From Phallusia mammillata (lineage: Eukaryota; Chordata; Ascidiacea; Phlebobranchia; Ascidiidae), in contig QLIY01000082.1 of NCBI GenBank assembly GCA_003260075.1, positions 203,275 to 267,274 of the forward strand: a stretch of 64,000 bases of DNA. The letters are read 5' to 3'. The notes under the pieces are model-generated. The model searched no databases. It had not been told where the DNA came from and was given only the letters and a program-made list of their open reading frames with translations. This document shows, piece after piece, positions 24,201 through 35,275 of the stretch. A program made the position numbers and the translations under genes. Numbering within the stretch: the stretch's first letter is position 1; every line of letters starts with the position of its first letter.

Positions 24201-26801
24201 GCTCGCATAGCTGGTTTAAACGGAAAACAGTTAACCTTGAACTACAACGCCCCCACCGGAAAAAAAACCTCAACCAAGTTCAATTCAGGAGGTCTGCATT
24301 CAAGCGTGAAGCCGGGAAATACGATCTGGTCTTTGTTGTGTGACCCCCCCCCCTCTCTTGCTGAATCACGCCTGTGTTGTGTATTAAGCAGAAACTATTT
24401 CAACTAACATTTGCACANCCCCCCCCCCCTCCCCTGCTGAATCACGCCTGTGTTGTGTATTAAGCAGAAACTATTTCAACTAACATTTGCACAGTTCCCG
24501 CGGTGTGTACATCGCAACTAATATAGTGGTGGAAAAGCTGTTGTTTTCTTAAGCTTAACCCCCCACGGAAACTAGCTAACCGCTAAAGAGCAATGTTAAC
24601 CCAAGGTGACAAGTGTTTGTACACGGACTTTGCAAGATGGATTGCCGAAAGAGTTATATAAGCTTGAAAGAGATTTTTTTAAACTGCTGAATCACTAACT
24701 AAACGGTTGAGCGATGTCTTTTTGTGCTAAATTTCGTGAAAATACTCAAACACCAATTACATATTTCTCCTGGCAGCTTTGATCTTTTAGCTCGGAACAT
24801 GTAACACCGTGCATTGTATATAGCGAACTACATAAATTACCCAATAACTTTGCGCAGCTATTTCCGACTTGCTAATTGTTTTAGTGCGATAGTGTCGCTA
24901 TGTGTTCATCACCAACCGGAAAAAACTTCACTCAAAGCAGGAAAATTTCCATTCATACTAGTCGAGCATTATAAGAATAGAATATATATTTTGCAAAGAC
25001 AAAACATTTTAAAAGCGCATTTTTTCAAAACTGCTTGAACGATCACCCCTAACGGCTTAATGAAATAAAAGTCTTTGAAAAAGAAGTAACTAAATTTGAA
25101 AAATGCAACTTGTGTGATAAAACTAGAATAGTGGTTTTTCGATTATTGCCAGTTTATATATACTACATCATATTTAACGATGTATCACATATACCAGGGG
25201 TCGCCAACCCGCGGTTACGGAGCCGCATGCGGCTCTTTGATCCCTCTAATGCGGCTCATTTTAGAATTATCTAATCTTTACAACATTTGATTGCAAAATT
25301 TGTGATGAATATTGCCAAACACAAAGGTCGAATATGTCAGTGCAATATACACTTCTGGAAGTTAGCTACAACCGCTTAATATCATGAAGTCTGAAAGAGA
25401 CAAACTGGCGGTTCGCAGCGTGTGTGTGCGTGCGAAACAATACTTATTCAACAAAGAAATAAAATTGGGGAAAAAACAGAACACTTAATGCTACAGGGGG
25501 GTTTAAATTCTGCTGGTGAGACTGGTTTACCAATGTTCCCAATGATGTGAAATGAGAAACTAGCAAACAACAAAAAGTTGTCGCGAAAACAAAAAATGTT
25601 GCGAAAAAACGTTTTTGATGTTGCGGCTCCTAGTGTTGTATATACCATGTGAAACTGGTCCTGGGAACAAATCTGCGCTAAAAATTTCACGTTTTGGGGG
25701 GCTGTGGGTGAAACTTGTGTTCCATTTCTTTCACCAATTCGTCTCTGTGCAACTGAAAATGAAAATTAAAAATTTCACGTTTTGTGGGGCTGTGGGTGAA
25801 CCGAGAACCATTCTTTCTTGACCAAAACGTGGGAACAAATCTGCGTTAAAAAAATTCACGTTTTGGGGGGCTGTGGGTGAACTGAGGGATCCAAACAGGG
25901 TCTAAATTCGCATGGACTCTATTTAGTGGGAACAAATCTGCGCTAAAAATTTCACGTTTTGGGGGGCTGTGGGTGAAAGGGACCATTCTTTCTTGACCAA
26001 AACGTGGGAACAAATCTGCGTTAAAAAAATTCACGTTTTGGGGGGCTGTGGGTGAACTGAGGGATCCAAACAGGGTCTAAATTCGCATGGACTCTATTTA
26101 GACCAATATCTGTAAATGTGTGTAAATTTGAAAAAGTTTGAACCATTCTTTCTTGGACCCAAAACGTGGGAACAAATCTGCGTTAGAAAGAAAAAAAGAA
26201 AAAAAAATATAGACAAAAACAAAATGTGTCCCCTTCAGGGAAGGGGACCCATAATAAAACGATATTAAGATTCCTTAATAATAAGCGTTGATCAAATTGA
26301 GTGCCATTGCTTAGTTTGGTTTATAGGAAGAAAGCCCATGGTATTGTAATTGTATTTGGACACGATTCATCTCACGGTTTTTCCTCGACTGGCAAGTATA
26401 ATAGGGACTTGACGTTAAATAGTCAACCTGATTGTGTACTTAAGTCGAAGCACCAATACATAGTCCCGCATAAGACACACAAAAAGCAAGGCAGCAAAAT
26501 TGCGTGCAAACTAATTCGACTTTCCGTGACAATGTGATAAAATAATATTTTTGCATGAGTTACTTTCAAAAAAAAATCTGTTTGAATAGGTTTGACATCT
26601 CTTATCGAAAAGTAGAGTTTGTGTTACAAATAAAATCTGATTTATTTCCATTTTGTTTTGCGATTTGCGCAAATCGACGAAATATTGGTAAAAAAAACTT
26701 GACAATAAGTTTTTGGCAAGCGTAAAAAAATTCTTCACAAGCAGCAAGAAATACAAACACTTACCGATCATTGCCATGACAACAAAGAATCGAATGCTCA
26801 T
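18969..26801 (-). CDS. Alpha-carbonic anhydrase C, signal peptide and GPI-type tail, complete
   Basis: Complete eight-exon gene of 304 codons. Exons 5' to 3': 26765-26801, 23735-23776, 23500-23667, 22675-22739, 21548-21727, 20944-21083, 19576-19657, 18969-19169. Junctions are GT-AG with the same phases as A and B, and exons 3, 4 and 7 have the same lengths as in B. Signal peptide MSIRFFVVMAMI, then WGYEG. His81 is the shuttle residue in NNGHS; zinc ligands are His109, His111 and His135; Glu122; Thr215-Thr216 in GSLTTPPC; Cys38 and Cys219 form the likely disulfide. The C-terminus (VVTLAVAAFFGAILRF) after a Ser/Ala-rich stretch looks like a GPI signal. Intron 1 is about 3 kb and spans both a minisatellite and the end of the C-type tracts, so the link between exon 1 and exon 2 is less certain than the others, although the phase fits. 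A 74-nt C tract lies in intron 6. Confidence 0.92.
19725..19798. other. 74-nt pure C tract in gene C intron 6
   Basis: Uninterrupted C on the + strand with unrelated flanks. Probably a converted assembly gap; see findings. Confidence 0.7.
19938..20188 (-). repeat. tRNA-derived SINE, full-length-like copy
   Basis: Read on the minus strand it has a GAGCCTGTG leader, a tRNA-like box A (TTGGTAGAGC), box B region GGTTGGAATCTC and the CTTGGGAGACC ... GGGCCTGACGTACTATG tail. It lies in gene C intron 6. Copies at 50905, 57440 and 28005 share the body and tail. Confidence 0.65.
20116..20760. repeat. Duplicated SINE flank split by two C10 tracts (20573-20582, 20640-20649)
   Basis: GAAGTCGAATCACAAGCG... 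is present at 20116 and 20650. Between the tracts is a 57-bp piece whose first 48 bp equal 21449-21496 in intron 5 of the same gene. Confidence 0.7.
20189..20572. mobile_element. Partial hAT-type element starting CAGGGGTCTCAAACTC
   Basis: Begins with the typical hAT terminus CAGGGGTCTCAAACT and has a GAGGGCCGCATGC subterminal motif. The right end is lost at the C10 tract 20573-20582. A second copy of the left flank (20650-20718) continues without the element. Confidence 0.65.
21144..21300. repeat. (TG)n microsatellite in gene C intron 5, with an N at 21245
   Basis: Long TG dinucleotide run with a few interruptions; the N shows that the assembly could not resolve its length. Open frames on both strands are artefacts of the repeat. 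Confidence 0.9.
23254..23439. mobile_element. hAT-type MITE, 186 bp, with exact 8-bp TSD, gene C intron 3
   Basis: Ends CAGTGGTGGGATTCA and TGAATCCCACCACTG are inverted repeats. TTCAGGAC occurs exactly at 23246-23253 and 23440-23447. Best-preserved copy of the family also at 12822, 14868 and 17620. It sits only 60 bp from exon 3 of gene C. Confidence 0.9.
24344..24493. repeat. Direct duplication with two C tracts and an N
   Basis: C10 at 24344-24353, N at 24418, C11 at 24419-24429. GCTGAATCACGCCTGTG... to ATTTGCACA follows each tract, almost identical. These are the last C-type tracts in the window. Confidence 0.8.
24830..24960 (-). repeat. Dispersed repeat of the GAGTTTATTTCGCTTGG family, inverted
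   Basis: Minus-strand match to copies at 8820-8965, 31805-31975 and 58165-58345 through the CGCAGCTATTTC and GTGTCGCTATGT segments. Function unknown. Confidence 0.45.
25195..25640. mobile_element. Probable hAT-type element, left end clear
   Basis: Begins CAGGGGTCGCCAACC followed by GCCGCATGCGGCTCTT, a typical hAT MITE start. The right end is not defined; a GCGGCTCCTAGTG near 25622-25634 may be it. Confidence 0.5.
25665..26190. repeat. Minisatellite, units around GGGGGGCTGTGGGTGAA
   Basis: Several imperfect units built from GGGAACAAATCTGCG, TAAAAATTTCACGTTTTG and GGGGGCTGTGGGTGAA, some in a longer higher-order unit with GATCCAAACAGGG and CATGGACTCTATTTAG. Located in the large intron 1 of gene C. 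Confidence 0.8.
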
Positions 26802-26840
26802 GATGATGAAGGTTTTTTTGTTGATTCTGACAAAAAATAA
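26802..26840 (-). promoter_or_regulatory. 5'UTR and candidate trans-splice acceptor of carbonic anhydrase C
   Basis: Upstream of the ATG the minus strand reads a T-rich tract ending in TTTTTTGTCAG, with the acceptor AG at 26827-26828, leaving a 25-nt 5'UTR. No upstream exon is evident. In tunicates this arrangement commonly marks spliced-leader addition; an unseen 5' exon is the alternative. Confidence 0.4.
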
Positions 26841-26969
26841 GAAAACTACCAAAAAATCCTAATTTCTGAAAAACATAAAGATACAGTTGAATTTTTGAAA
26901 CAAGAAACGAATATTCCAAGCGACCGCATTTTTTACGGTTTTGATTAAAAGTACATTAAAAGTCTTTAA

Positions 26970-27150
26970 GACCAGATTTCGGCAACCTTTTTTCTTCTGG
27001 TGACTGTTTTTGAAATTGAAATGTTATCGCGGACCGGCCTTCAAAAAACTACAAATATTTAGAAATTAAACACATAAATTAGTGTATCATTCCAGGGATA
27101 CATGGGCAAAATGTTTCATAGCATTTAACCTGTTTTAGACTATTTATAAA
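26970..27150. repeat. Decayed hAT-like repeat (TCGGCAACCTTTTTT, TCGCGGACC)
   Basis: Shares CGGCAACCTTTTTT, TTTTTGAAA, TTATCGCGGAC and TTCAAAAAACTACAAATATT with 33505-33715. Ends are decayed. Confidence 0.5.
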
Positions 27151-27691
27151 CGATTGTTTTTTAACTCACAAACATCCCAAAGTAAAGACAGGACTTGTAA
27201 TCGTCCCTTTACTGCTACATCCTAAGTCTGATTGCGCAAAACAGCTTTTGCAAGATTCAGTGATTTTTTCAGTTGCAAACAACGCCTTCTCTATTGAAGC
27301 GTACAACAGAAGACTTTTGTCCACGAGTCCTACTTCCTAGCTGTTACGGGTCATTTGCCTCGACTCATCCGACTGGACAGTTTTGTGGCTGCATTCAAAC
27401 TGGGAATCGCGTGCAAACTCGAAAACCGTAAGGTGTGGAAGCGAAAAAAGCCTGGTTTTGTCACGTAACATGAAAAGGTGGCACCCAGACTGAAGGTTTG
27501 CCGGGGGTTCATTTACCCGCCAGGATTTTAGGGGTTAACAAAAGGAAGCTAGTTTTGCGAAATTTGAGTTCTTTTAACTTAAGGACGTTGATTTAACCAA
27601 GAAAACCTGCAAATGGGCAAATCTGCCACTACATATTTCATTGACAACAGCATTTGTGAAGAAAAAACGTCGAGTAAATAGATAAAATACG

Positions 27692-29670
27692 NCCATGGAT
27701 TTACACACGAGATAAGAAAGCTGCAGATTTAGTGCAGACGTCGTCAGCACTCTTTCCGAACTGGTGTGCGTGTAGCGTTTGGCTTATTAAGTTAAACTCC
27801 TAATCGGGCGTTAAGTGATTCGCGTACACCGTTTCTAAATCTCGACGTTTCGATGAAAAATGAGCTTTCAAACAAATACAAAACACTCATAGACGAAGGT
27901 TTCAAAAATAATGCTTAAGTCTGTTCACCCTTAACTCCTCCTGTACATAAAGTCTTCTTGGTGTTTAACTATAAAACAGCCAATGCCTCTACTATTTTGT
28001 AAATCACAGTATACGCAGGCCCATTGAAGGCGCCATGCCGAATCAGCCGGTCACCGAGCATTCACCACCTCATTGTAAGTTTAAGTAGTTTGTTTTTACA
28101 TTTTCCGCTTTAAATCCGCTTGTGCTGGGTAAAAAAGGAATCTAAAACATTTAAGAGGTGCAAGACGACAAATTAATGCACCTAAAATTTTTAAAGTCTG
28201 GTTTTATTCCGGTTAAATATAGGCTAAATTAAAACACTAAGATCGCGTTTTGACAGTAGGTCAGCATTTTATGCCGTACGACAAACTACGGGGGGGGGGA
28301 GGGAAGGGGACCCATAATTACTTTTTCTCGTTAAAATTTACCCAAAACGCATCGCAATTTGTTTGTAGTTTCGACCCTGCGAGTGAAAAATTCTGAAGGT
28401 AAGTTCGACCACGTTCAAACAATGGTAGACGGGAAAAATGTTTGGAGACGAACTCGTCTTGAGTTCAGACAATTTTGCAGTTTCGCTTGGTTGGAACTTG
28501 TTGTTTTAAAAGGGAAGTAAAAATAAATTAACATAGTTGTATAATTTTCTCACAACAAATACATTTCATCCAATAAAAAACACCCTTTTTCTTATTAATA
28601 AAAGTGTTGTCCACAAGATATGAACCTAAACAGTTACTTAACTAAAAACAAAAAAGGAATCAAATGTAATATATCACTTCAATTGCAATTTAGCTTTTAG
28701 TCAAATTTATGCTAGTACCTGATTCATATAATCGTAATTTTGTCATCAATAGGTTATAACTAAATCTGCGTTTTTACCAATAAGTGCGATATGTTTTAAA
28801 CTCGTTTGCAAATTTCCCATGCAAATGAGCCACATCAATCACTATAGAGTCTAAACAACGCGCGCTAAACCAACAATTATAAAGCAAACAGGTTGAAATT
28901 TTGCTTGCCCAGCATTCCACATAACTTCTTTAACCCTGACTAATTACCCTCAGAAGTCAACTGCTTAAACAAAGCCCATGGATTTACACACGAGATAAGA
29001 AAGCTGCAGATTTAGTGCAGACGTCGTCAGCACTCTTTCCGAACTGGTGTGGGGGGGGGGTCTGCTTAAACAAAGCCCATGGATTTACGCACGCGATAAG
29101 AAGGCTGCAGATTTAGTGCAGACGTCGTCAGCACTCTTTCCGAACTGGTGTGCGTGTAGCGTTTGGCTTATTAAGTTAAACTCCTAATCGGGCGTTAAGT
29201 GATTCGCGTACACCGTTTCTAAATCTCGACGTTTCGTTGAAAAATGAGCTTTCAAACAAATACAAAACACTCATAGACGAAGGTTTCAAAAATAATGCTT
29301 AAGTCTGTTCACCCTTAACTCCTCCTGTACATAAAGTCTTCTTGGTGTTTAACTATAAAACAGCCAATGCCTCTACTATTTTGTAAATCACAGTATACGC
29401 AGGCCCATTGAAGGCGCCATGCCGAATCAGCCGGTCACCGAGCATTCACCACCTCATTGTAAGTTTAAGTAGTTTGTTTTTACATTTTCCGCTTTAAATC
29501 CGCTTGTGCTGGGTAAAAAAGGAATCTAAAACATTTAAGAGGTGCAAGACGACAAATTAATGCACCTAAAATTTTTAAAGTCTGGTTTTATTCCGGTTAA
29601 ATATAAATTAAAACACTAAATCGCGTTTTGACAGTAGGTCAGCATTTTATGCCGTACGACAAACTACAGT
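27692..29670. repeat. Large direct duplication (~595 bp) with N (27692), G10 (28290-28299) and G10 (29051-29060)
   Basis: CCATGGATTTACACACG... to GCCGTACGACAAACTAC is at 27693-28289 and about 29078-29667, with a shorter third copy of its start at 28976-29050. Differences are scattered substitutions and small indels. Each copy contains a SINE tail fragment (28005-28075, 29390-29455). Confidence 0.85.
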
Positions 29671-30004
29671 ATAATGACTGTAACGAAAGTGTAGCGTGAC
29701 GACTATGTAACGATAAACTACAAGTACATCAACATGACTAACTGTTCTAGTTTCTATTAGTCCATTACGAAAATGTAACGATAAACTACAAACCTAACCT
29801 ACACAAATTTTCTGCATTAAAACCTTCATTGCATGACAACCGACCAAACGCATTTCTGAAACCTAATTTGCAAACAAGGCTTTTCCGTTTACTACGAAAT
29901 TCACCAATTTTATGAAATAATTTGTTTCAATTACCAACGCCCTAAATAAAAATTATAGAGCGGCATTAGGCTGTGGATCAAAACGCTTGAACGTACGAAT
30001 AACA

Positions 30005-30205
30005 AATGAATACTTTTTCATCTGATTGACCGTGAAATAAAAAAATATTGCTTTTCATGTGATTGACCGTGAAATAACGAATTATTGCTTTTCATGTGAT
30101 TGACCGTGAAACTTAATGCTTTTCATGTGGTTGACGTAAAATAACAATTTATTGCTTCCATACGATTGACCGTAAAATACTAAAATAATGATTTTCATGT
30201 GATTG
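30005..30205. repeat. ~35-40-bp tandem repeat, about 6 units
   Basis: Units of TTTTCATGTGATTGACCGTG followed by AAATAA and an AT-rich spacer. Later units drift. A lone GCGATTGACCGTGAT occurs near 33108. Confidence 0.75.
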
Positions 30206-30476
30206 TTACCTGTAATATAATACACTGTGTAGGTTTCAATTTAATCTACCAGCGTTCCAGGAAGTCAAATAATACCTGATATTAAAAAGCTAGACGTTTT
30301 CTCACACACATTAGTACACCTATAGTTTGTTATTGAATTATGTTGCAGCATTCTAATTGGGTAGCAAAGAAATATAAATTAAACCGTTCGTCAAAAGATT
30401 TTTGCACGCCAGACTTGCAAAAAGCCTTTTGCACTGTCAGAAAAGGCCTTTCAAGCAATCGCATGTAACAATACCT

Positions 30477-30535
30477 CGTCTCGCCTGTGGTGAGATTCGA
30501 ACCCACAGGCTATAGCACAACTTGGCCAGCCCCAT
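30477..30535 (-). repeat. SINE fragment with tRNA-like box B
   Basis: GCCTGTGGTGAGATTCGAAC on + corresponds to the box B end of the SINE family seen at 19938 and 50905. Confidence 0.45.
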
Positions 30536-31804
30536 GTTAAATACCCAACTGCTCAAAAATGAGCTCCTTGCATGCTGCAGGTTGCGTGGCAACACCACAC
30601 AAACATAAAATCGACTCAAATACCTTCTACCATCGGATTCTTATACAGTTGTCTTAAAATAACTTCCTAGTAACTTAACCTAAATGACACCGTTTCCCAC
30701 AAAGACAAATCCGGCCTGGTCGTAAGGTTATAATGAAAATCGGACGATGGCCTGAAACTGAACACCTGATCTGACCAGACTGACTCTTTCACAGCAAACG
30801 GTGCGAATTGGGACAACAGGATAATGTTATTGTCACAACAGTTTGTCACCGTAATGTCCAAGCTACTGGTTGTAGGTGTGGCGAATACAAAAATGAAACT
30901 GATTTAGGTTTTTCGACAACCGTACGACGATGGCGTTTTTTAGCCTGTGTTCAGAACACCTGAAATTCAATGCAAGTCGACTTTGCCACGTTAAGTGCTG
31001 CATATTTTTTGTCTTAATTACTGGCTTTCTTGTTTATTTGCCAATTAGTTATATTAGATTCGAAATAACAAGTATGTAAAAGTTTGTTTCTACCTACAAC
31101 CATTTTTCACGCTAAGCTGCTATAAACCATTTTTTTTTTTATTCAAATATACGATTTCTACTGTGCTTTGCTTATTAATCTACGTTGTGTCTGGCGACTT
31201 GGCTAAACAGCTGAAAAATACATCTTTGCATACAATAAGTTTAGATAGAAGACCACACAATAGCAGTTTACACTACACGACCGCCTTTGCCTTGCCAAAG
31301 TAGTATTGATTCCATGCAAATCGGAGGTTCTCTGCATAACCACCGTCTTCCGGTGCAACCAGACGCATCTAAGAAACCCACACGCACTTATACTTACTGG
31401 TCGGTACCACGCTCAAACTACTGCTAAAAAACGGCGTCATAAACGACATCCAGGTTCACTTGTCACGTGGTTGGAAACGACCAATCAAAAGTCGTAAATC
31501 TGGTTCTACCTCTTTGGTGTGGAAGGTCGGGAAAGGGCGGCTCTTAGCTCCGACAAATCGGTGAATAGTTTTAGAACGTCTCGCGTCGCGTCGTAGCGCT
31601 TGTAAAATTATAAACAATGGGCGGTTTGAATCGGTTCGGTGACAGTTAAACAATTGCTCGACACGTTGGCATTCGTAAACCTGTATTTCATCGCTGTCAC
31701 TAAAATGTTTCCTTTGGAGCAAAAGAACCTGAACCACGCGCCGTGTGTGATTTCCAATTGTGCCGGGAAATATTGGGTTTCGCTTATTGTGTCTCCCAAG
31801 GTTT

Positions 31805-31975
31805 GAGTTAAGTTGAGTTTATTTCGCTTGGTGAATACATAGCATCTCTATCACCCTGAACATTCACCATGTCGACAATAGCTGCTCAATGTTAAAACGT
31901 TATGGAGCGCAAAACAGTAAAGGGCAGAATTGGTGGATAAAGGCTAAACGCGCTGCAGCTACACCTTAGTATGAA
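31805..31975 (+). repeat. Dispersed repeat, GAGTTTATTTCGCTTGGTGAA family
   Basis: Long copy of the family, ending CGCGCTGCAGCTACAC; parallels 8820-8965 and 58165-58345 in order of motifs. Confidence 0.55.
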
Positions 31976-33504
31976 GCGTTTTGCGACTTCAGAACGAAAT
32001 ACGACAACAATAGAGCTCTTATGTTAATTTTAGTTTTTACTACGAAACACCATGCCCCATTCCGCGCGAGCAATTTTAAACCCACTAATGGTCCATTGCT
32101 TCGGCTTATAGCGTTCTTATATGCAAATAAGCCCCCAGGGTTCGCCGCCCATGCATCGACGGTTGAACTAACACGTAAACAAGTCCAGCAGACGGACCAG
32201 TTGCACAAGGGCCAAGTTATAAATCATTTCGTGTTGGAGACGCCAAAAAATTTTTGAACACGTGTTTGCGCACACCGACGTGTCACGCGAACAATAATTG
32301 TTGTTGTAAATACCGCTTAAGGGGTCAAGTCGTGTCAAGCCTTGTTTCGAATGTGTGTAATCTCAGTAAACGCGTTTAACAATTGCGGCTTTCTTAAAAT
32401 CGTAAATTGACTTTACAATTACAACTTTTTGTTGTTGACGACATAACCCATTTACTTCTCACTACAAGAGCCACTGAAAGGGCAATGTAAATGGACTGAC
32501 ATATCTGCCTATTTTTCTCCTTTTAGGGGTTGTTGATTTCACTGGATAAAATTTTGGCGGTCAAAGTAATTTGCCGTTAAAATGAAAGTTTACACCAAAG
32601 GTAGTGAATCATGAAATAACTGCGCGATTTAAAAGGTTACGTTAGTCATAAAACCGTAAAGGCAAAACTGATTGATGGAGTTCTAAGGTGAACTCAAAAT
32701 ATCAGGAGTCGAGACTTTACGCCGAACGTTAAGATCGGGTTAACGTGAAGACGGATGTGGTATTTTAAACAACCGTGTCAAAATAAACGAAAACGAAACT
32801 AGCTCTTTCGATTTCAGAGAACAGTCAAGGTTTTTGACATTAATCTAAATTAAAACCAACAAACAGATTTGGAATTCAGACGAATCTGTTTAATCGCATA
32901 CCAATCAAAATTGCCTGAAACTTCGTTTTATTGCAAAAGGATTGTGGATCTCTGGCCCCATCATTTGTTAACAAAACTTGGCGTGAGTATTTGCCGAAAC
33001 GTTTGAACAACAAAGCATGCCGCTTTTTACGTCTATTTGGGCCGTTATATTCCTAATTAAACCTAGTCAAATAATCTTATGAATCAAAAATTTGTAAATT
33101 ACATATGCGATTGACCGTGATCGTCTGTGGTAAAATTCCTCCACCGGCCCTGTAAATTCTCTTAACTGAAATCAGACTTTGAACACCTTGCGTCAAAATT
33201 GGGTCTACACTTTCTGGAAGTGGGTCATTCAAAGTTTGCTACGAATGACCTAAAGTTGTCACCGACATACTACTAGGTTTGAAAATTCTCTTACGCACTT
33301 CCTTGTCTCAATTTCACTCAACATGCCAGATTACTTTAATGTCAACGCTGATTGGGTCGTTGTTCCTTTTCAATCATTGCTAAATACTGTTTTTTTCCCG
33401 GCAGGCGATCAGCACAATCATGCTGCTACGATTATTCTAAACTTTCCACTCAAGCAGAACTTACTACTCAAAGTTTAGCAGATGGTCACATGTATTTCAA
33501 AGCG

Positions 33505-33720
33505 GAGCCCGGCAACCTTTTTTGAATTGCAGACCGTTTTTGAAACGAAAAATTTATCGCGGACTAGCGTTCAAAAAACTACAAATATTCAGCAATGAAA
33601 ACGAAAAAAAAGTTTATTATCCCCCGGATACAGTGGCAAAATGTTTAAAGCATTTAACCTGAAAAAGTATATGGCGCGGTAACGAACTCCTCGCGGACCG
33701 GCGGTTGCCGACCACTTTTT
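33505..33720. mobile_element. hAT-like MITE relic
   Basis: Starts near CCCGGCAACCTTTTTT and ends near GCGGTTGCCGACCACT, giving weak terminal inverted repeats. Internal similarity to 26970-27150. Confidence 0.5.
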
Positions 33721-34926
33721 AAAAGTACATCGGCAGAAAATATCTATGTCAAGCATTTTCAGTCAATTATTAGGAGATACGCAGGAAATAAAGTGGTAAC
33801 AGATCCGTCTGGTATCTCATTTTCCCTTGTGGCATACGCAGTCAATTAATTAAATTCCCTTGGGGTGCTGAACCGTATTATCTAATGACACATTTATCCG
33901 CAAGTTAAACTCAGGCTTTTAAGATTTAGCATAGCGACTAAATGGGTCAAATATTATGAACAAATCCGTGTTTGAAAAACTGATTTGCCAATAAATAACT
34001 ATCCTTGAGTGATGAACATTTTTTAAACTGTGCTTTAATTTGGTAAGCAGTATATAAAACGGTACCATATTGCCGATGAGACAACAGACTACAGTTTTTG
34101 ACTGAACTCAAATCTTGCGAAAACTCCATCATCAAAACCCGATAATGTTGTTAAGAATAGAATGTAAATATTTACAAATAAATGTTCACAAAAAACTTAC
34201 GAAACTTGTTGCTTTACAAAAGCAACTCCTTAAAACCCTCAAGAGGCGGGGACCAATTCGGTGCGAGCGTACAAGAATTGTGTTGCCAGTTTAAAACATA
34301 ACACTAAACACACTGGCTATCGACATTCTCTACGATAGCGGCCGAAACGCTTGTAGTGCCCTTCAATCGCCACAAACAAGTGTGTGTAAACAAAATAGAG
34401 ATACAACTGGACGAGCAGAGGTCTTATTCCGGGTCACTGACCGGATTTTGTGCTGCGTTTTAGAGCTGACAAGTACAGCAGCATCTTAAATTGACATTCT
34501 TATGTAGGCTATCTATATATATACGTACATTTTGTTGCTTAAAGATAAAAAAATTTCATCCGTTGCAAACTAACTTCTAGATATATTTCCGTTTTTTAAC
34601 GTAATTTTTGTAAGTTTCAAAAAGTGACATAACACATTCAAAACTACATCATATGCTTTATGACAATGTCACTCACTAACAACAACCAACAATTATTAAA
34701 CAACCGACAGTTTCACAAACTTGTTCGTACTCTGATAAAACCATCACAAAAATATGAATTATAAATTTCAATGTTAGAGCTACACAATGACTGACCATAA
34801 TCGAATTTAATTGTAATACGAGTCGAGCAAATACATGAGGTAGTTACGTGTTTCAGTTTCTTGTAACGTTTTGGCTACAACTGGCATGGTCTTGATTTGC
34901 CTAGCATTATTAAATCACGGTTTTCG

Positions 34927-35095
34927 TGCGAACACGAATTACAACTCGTATAACACTATAGTTCAGATTTACGCAACGTATAGTTAAGTTTCAACAGTTC
35001 GACTTTGGGGGGGGGGAATGAATTACAACTCGTATAACACTAGTTCAGATTTACGCAACGTATAGTTAAGTTTCAACAGTTCGACTTTCCAATGG
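34927..35095. repeat. ~80-bp direct duplication joined by G10 (35007-35016)
   Basis: GAATTACAACTCGTATAAC... to CAGTTCGACTTT on both sides; the second copy lacks two bases. Confidence 0.8.
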
Positions 35096-35159
35096 CTACG
35101 TTCTGATTTAAACGCCTTGTTTTTACGACTCTTTTAAAACATATATACGCAAAACTTAC

Positions 35160-35275
35160 ATCAGCTAATATCAACTTTAAAGAGCTCTTCTGGCAATTGT
35201 ATTTTTATTCCTACGTTTCGACGTCCTTTACAGGTCGCCTTCATCAGGGTAAATACACGCAATACGTTTATTTAC
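35160..35275 (+). repeat. Dispersed repeat, TTTCGACGTCC family
   Basis: GAGCTCTTCTGGCAATTG, CTACGTTTCGACGTCC and CGCCTTCATCAGGGTAAA in the same order as at 11940, 51815 and 61262. A partial copy follows at 35360. Confidence 0.6.

Noticed and set aside
30005-30205. CRISPR-like array
   Set aside because: Units vary, spacing is irregular, there are no unique spacers or cas genes, and the DNA is animal.
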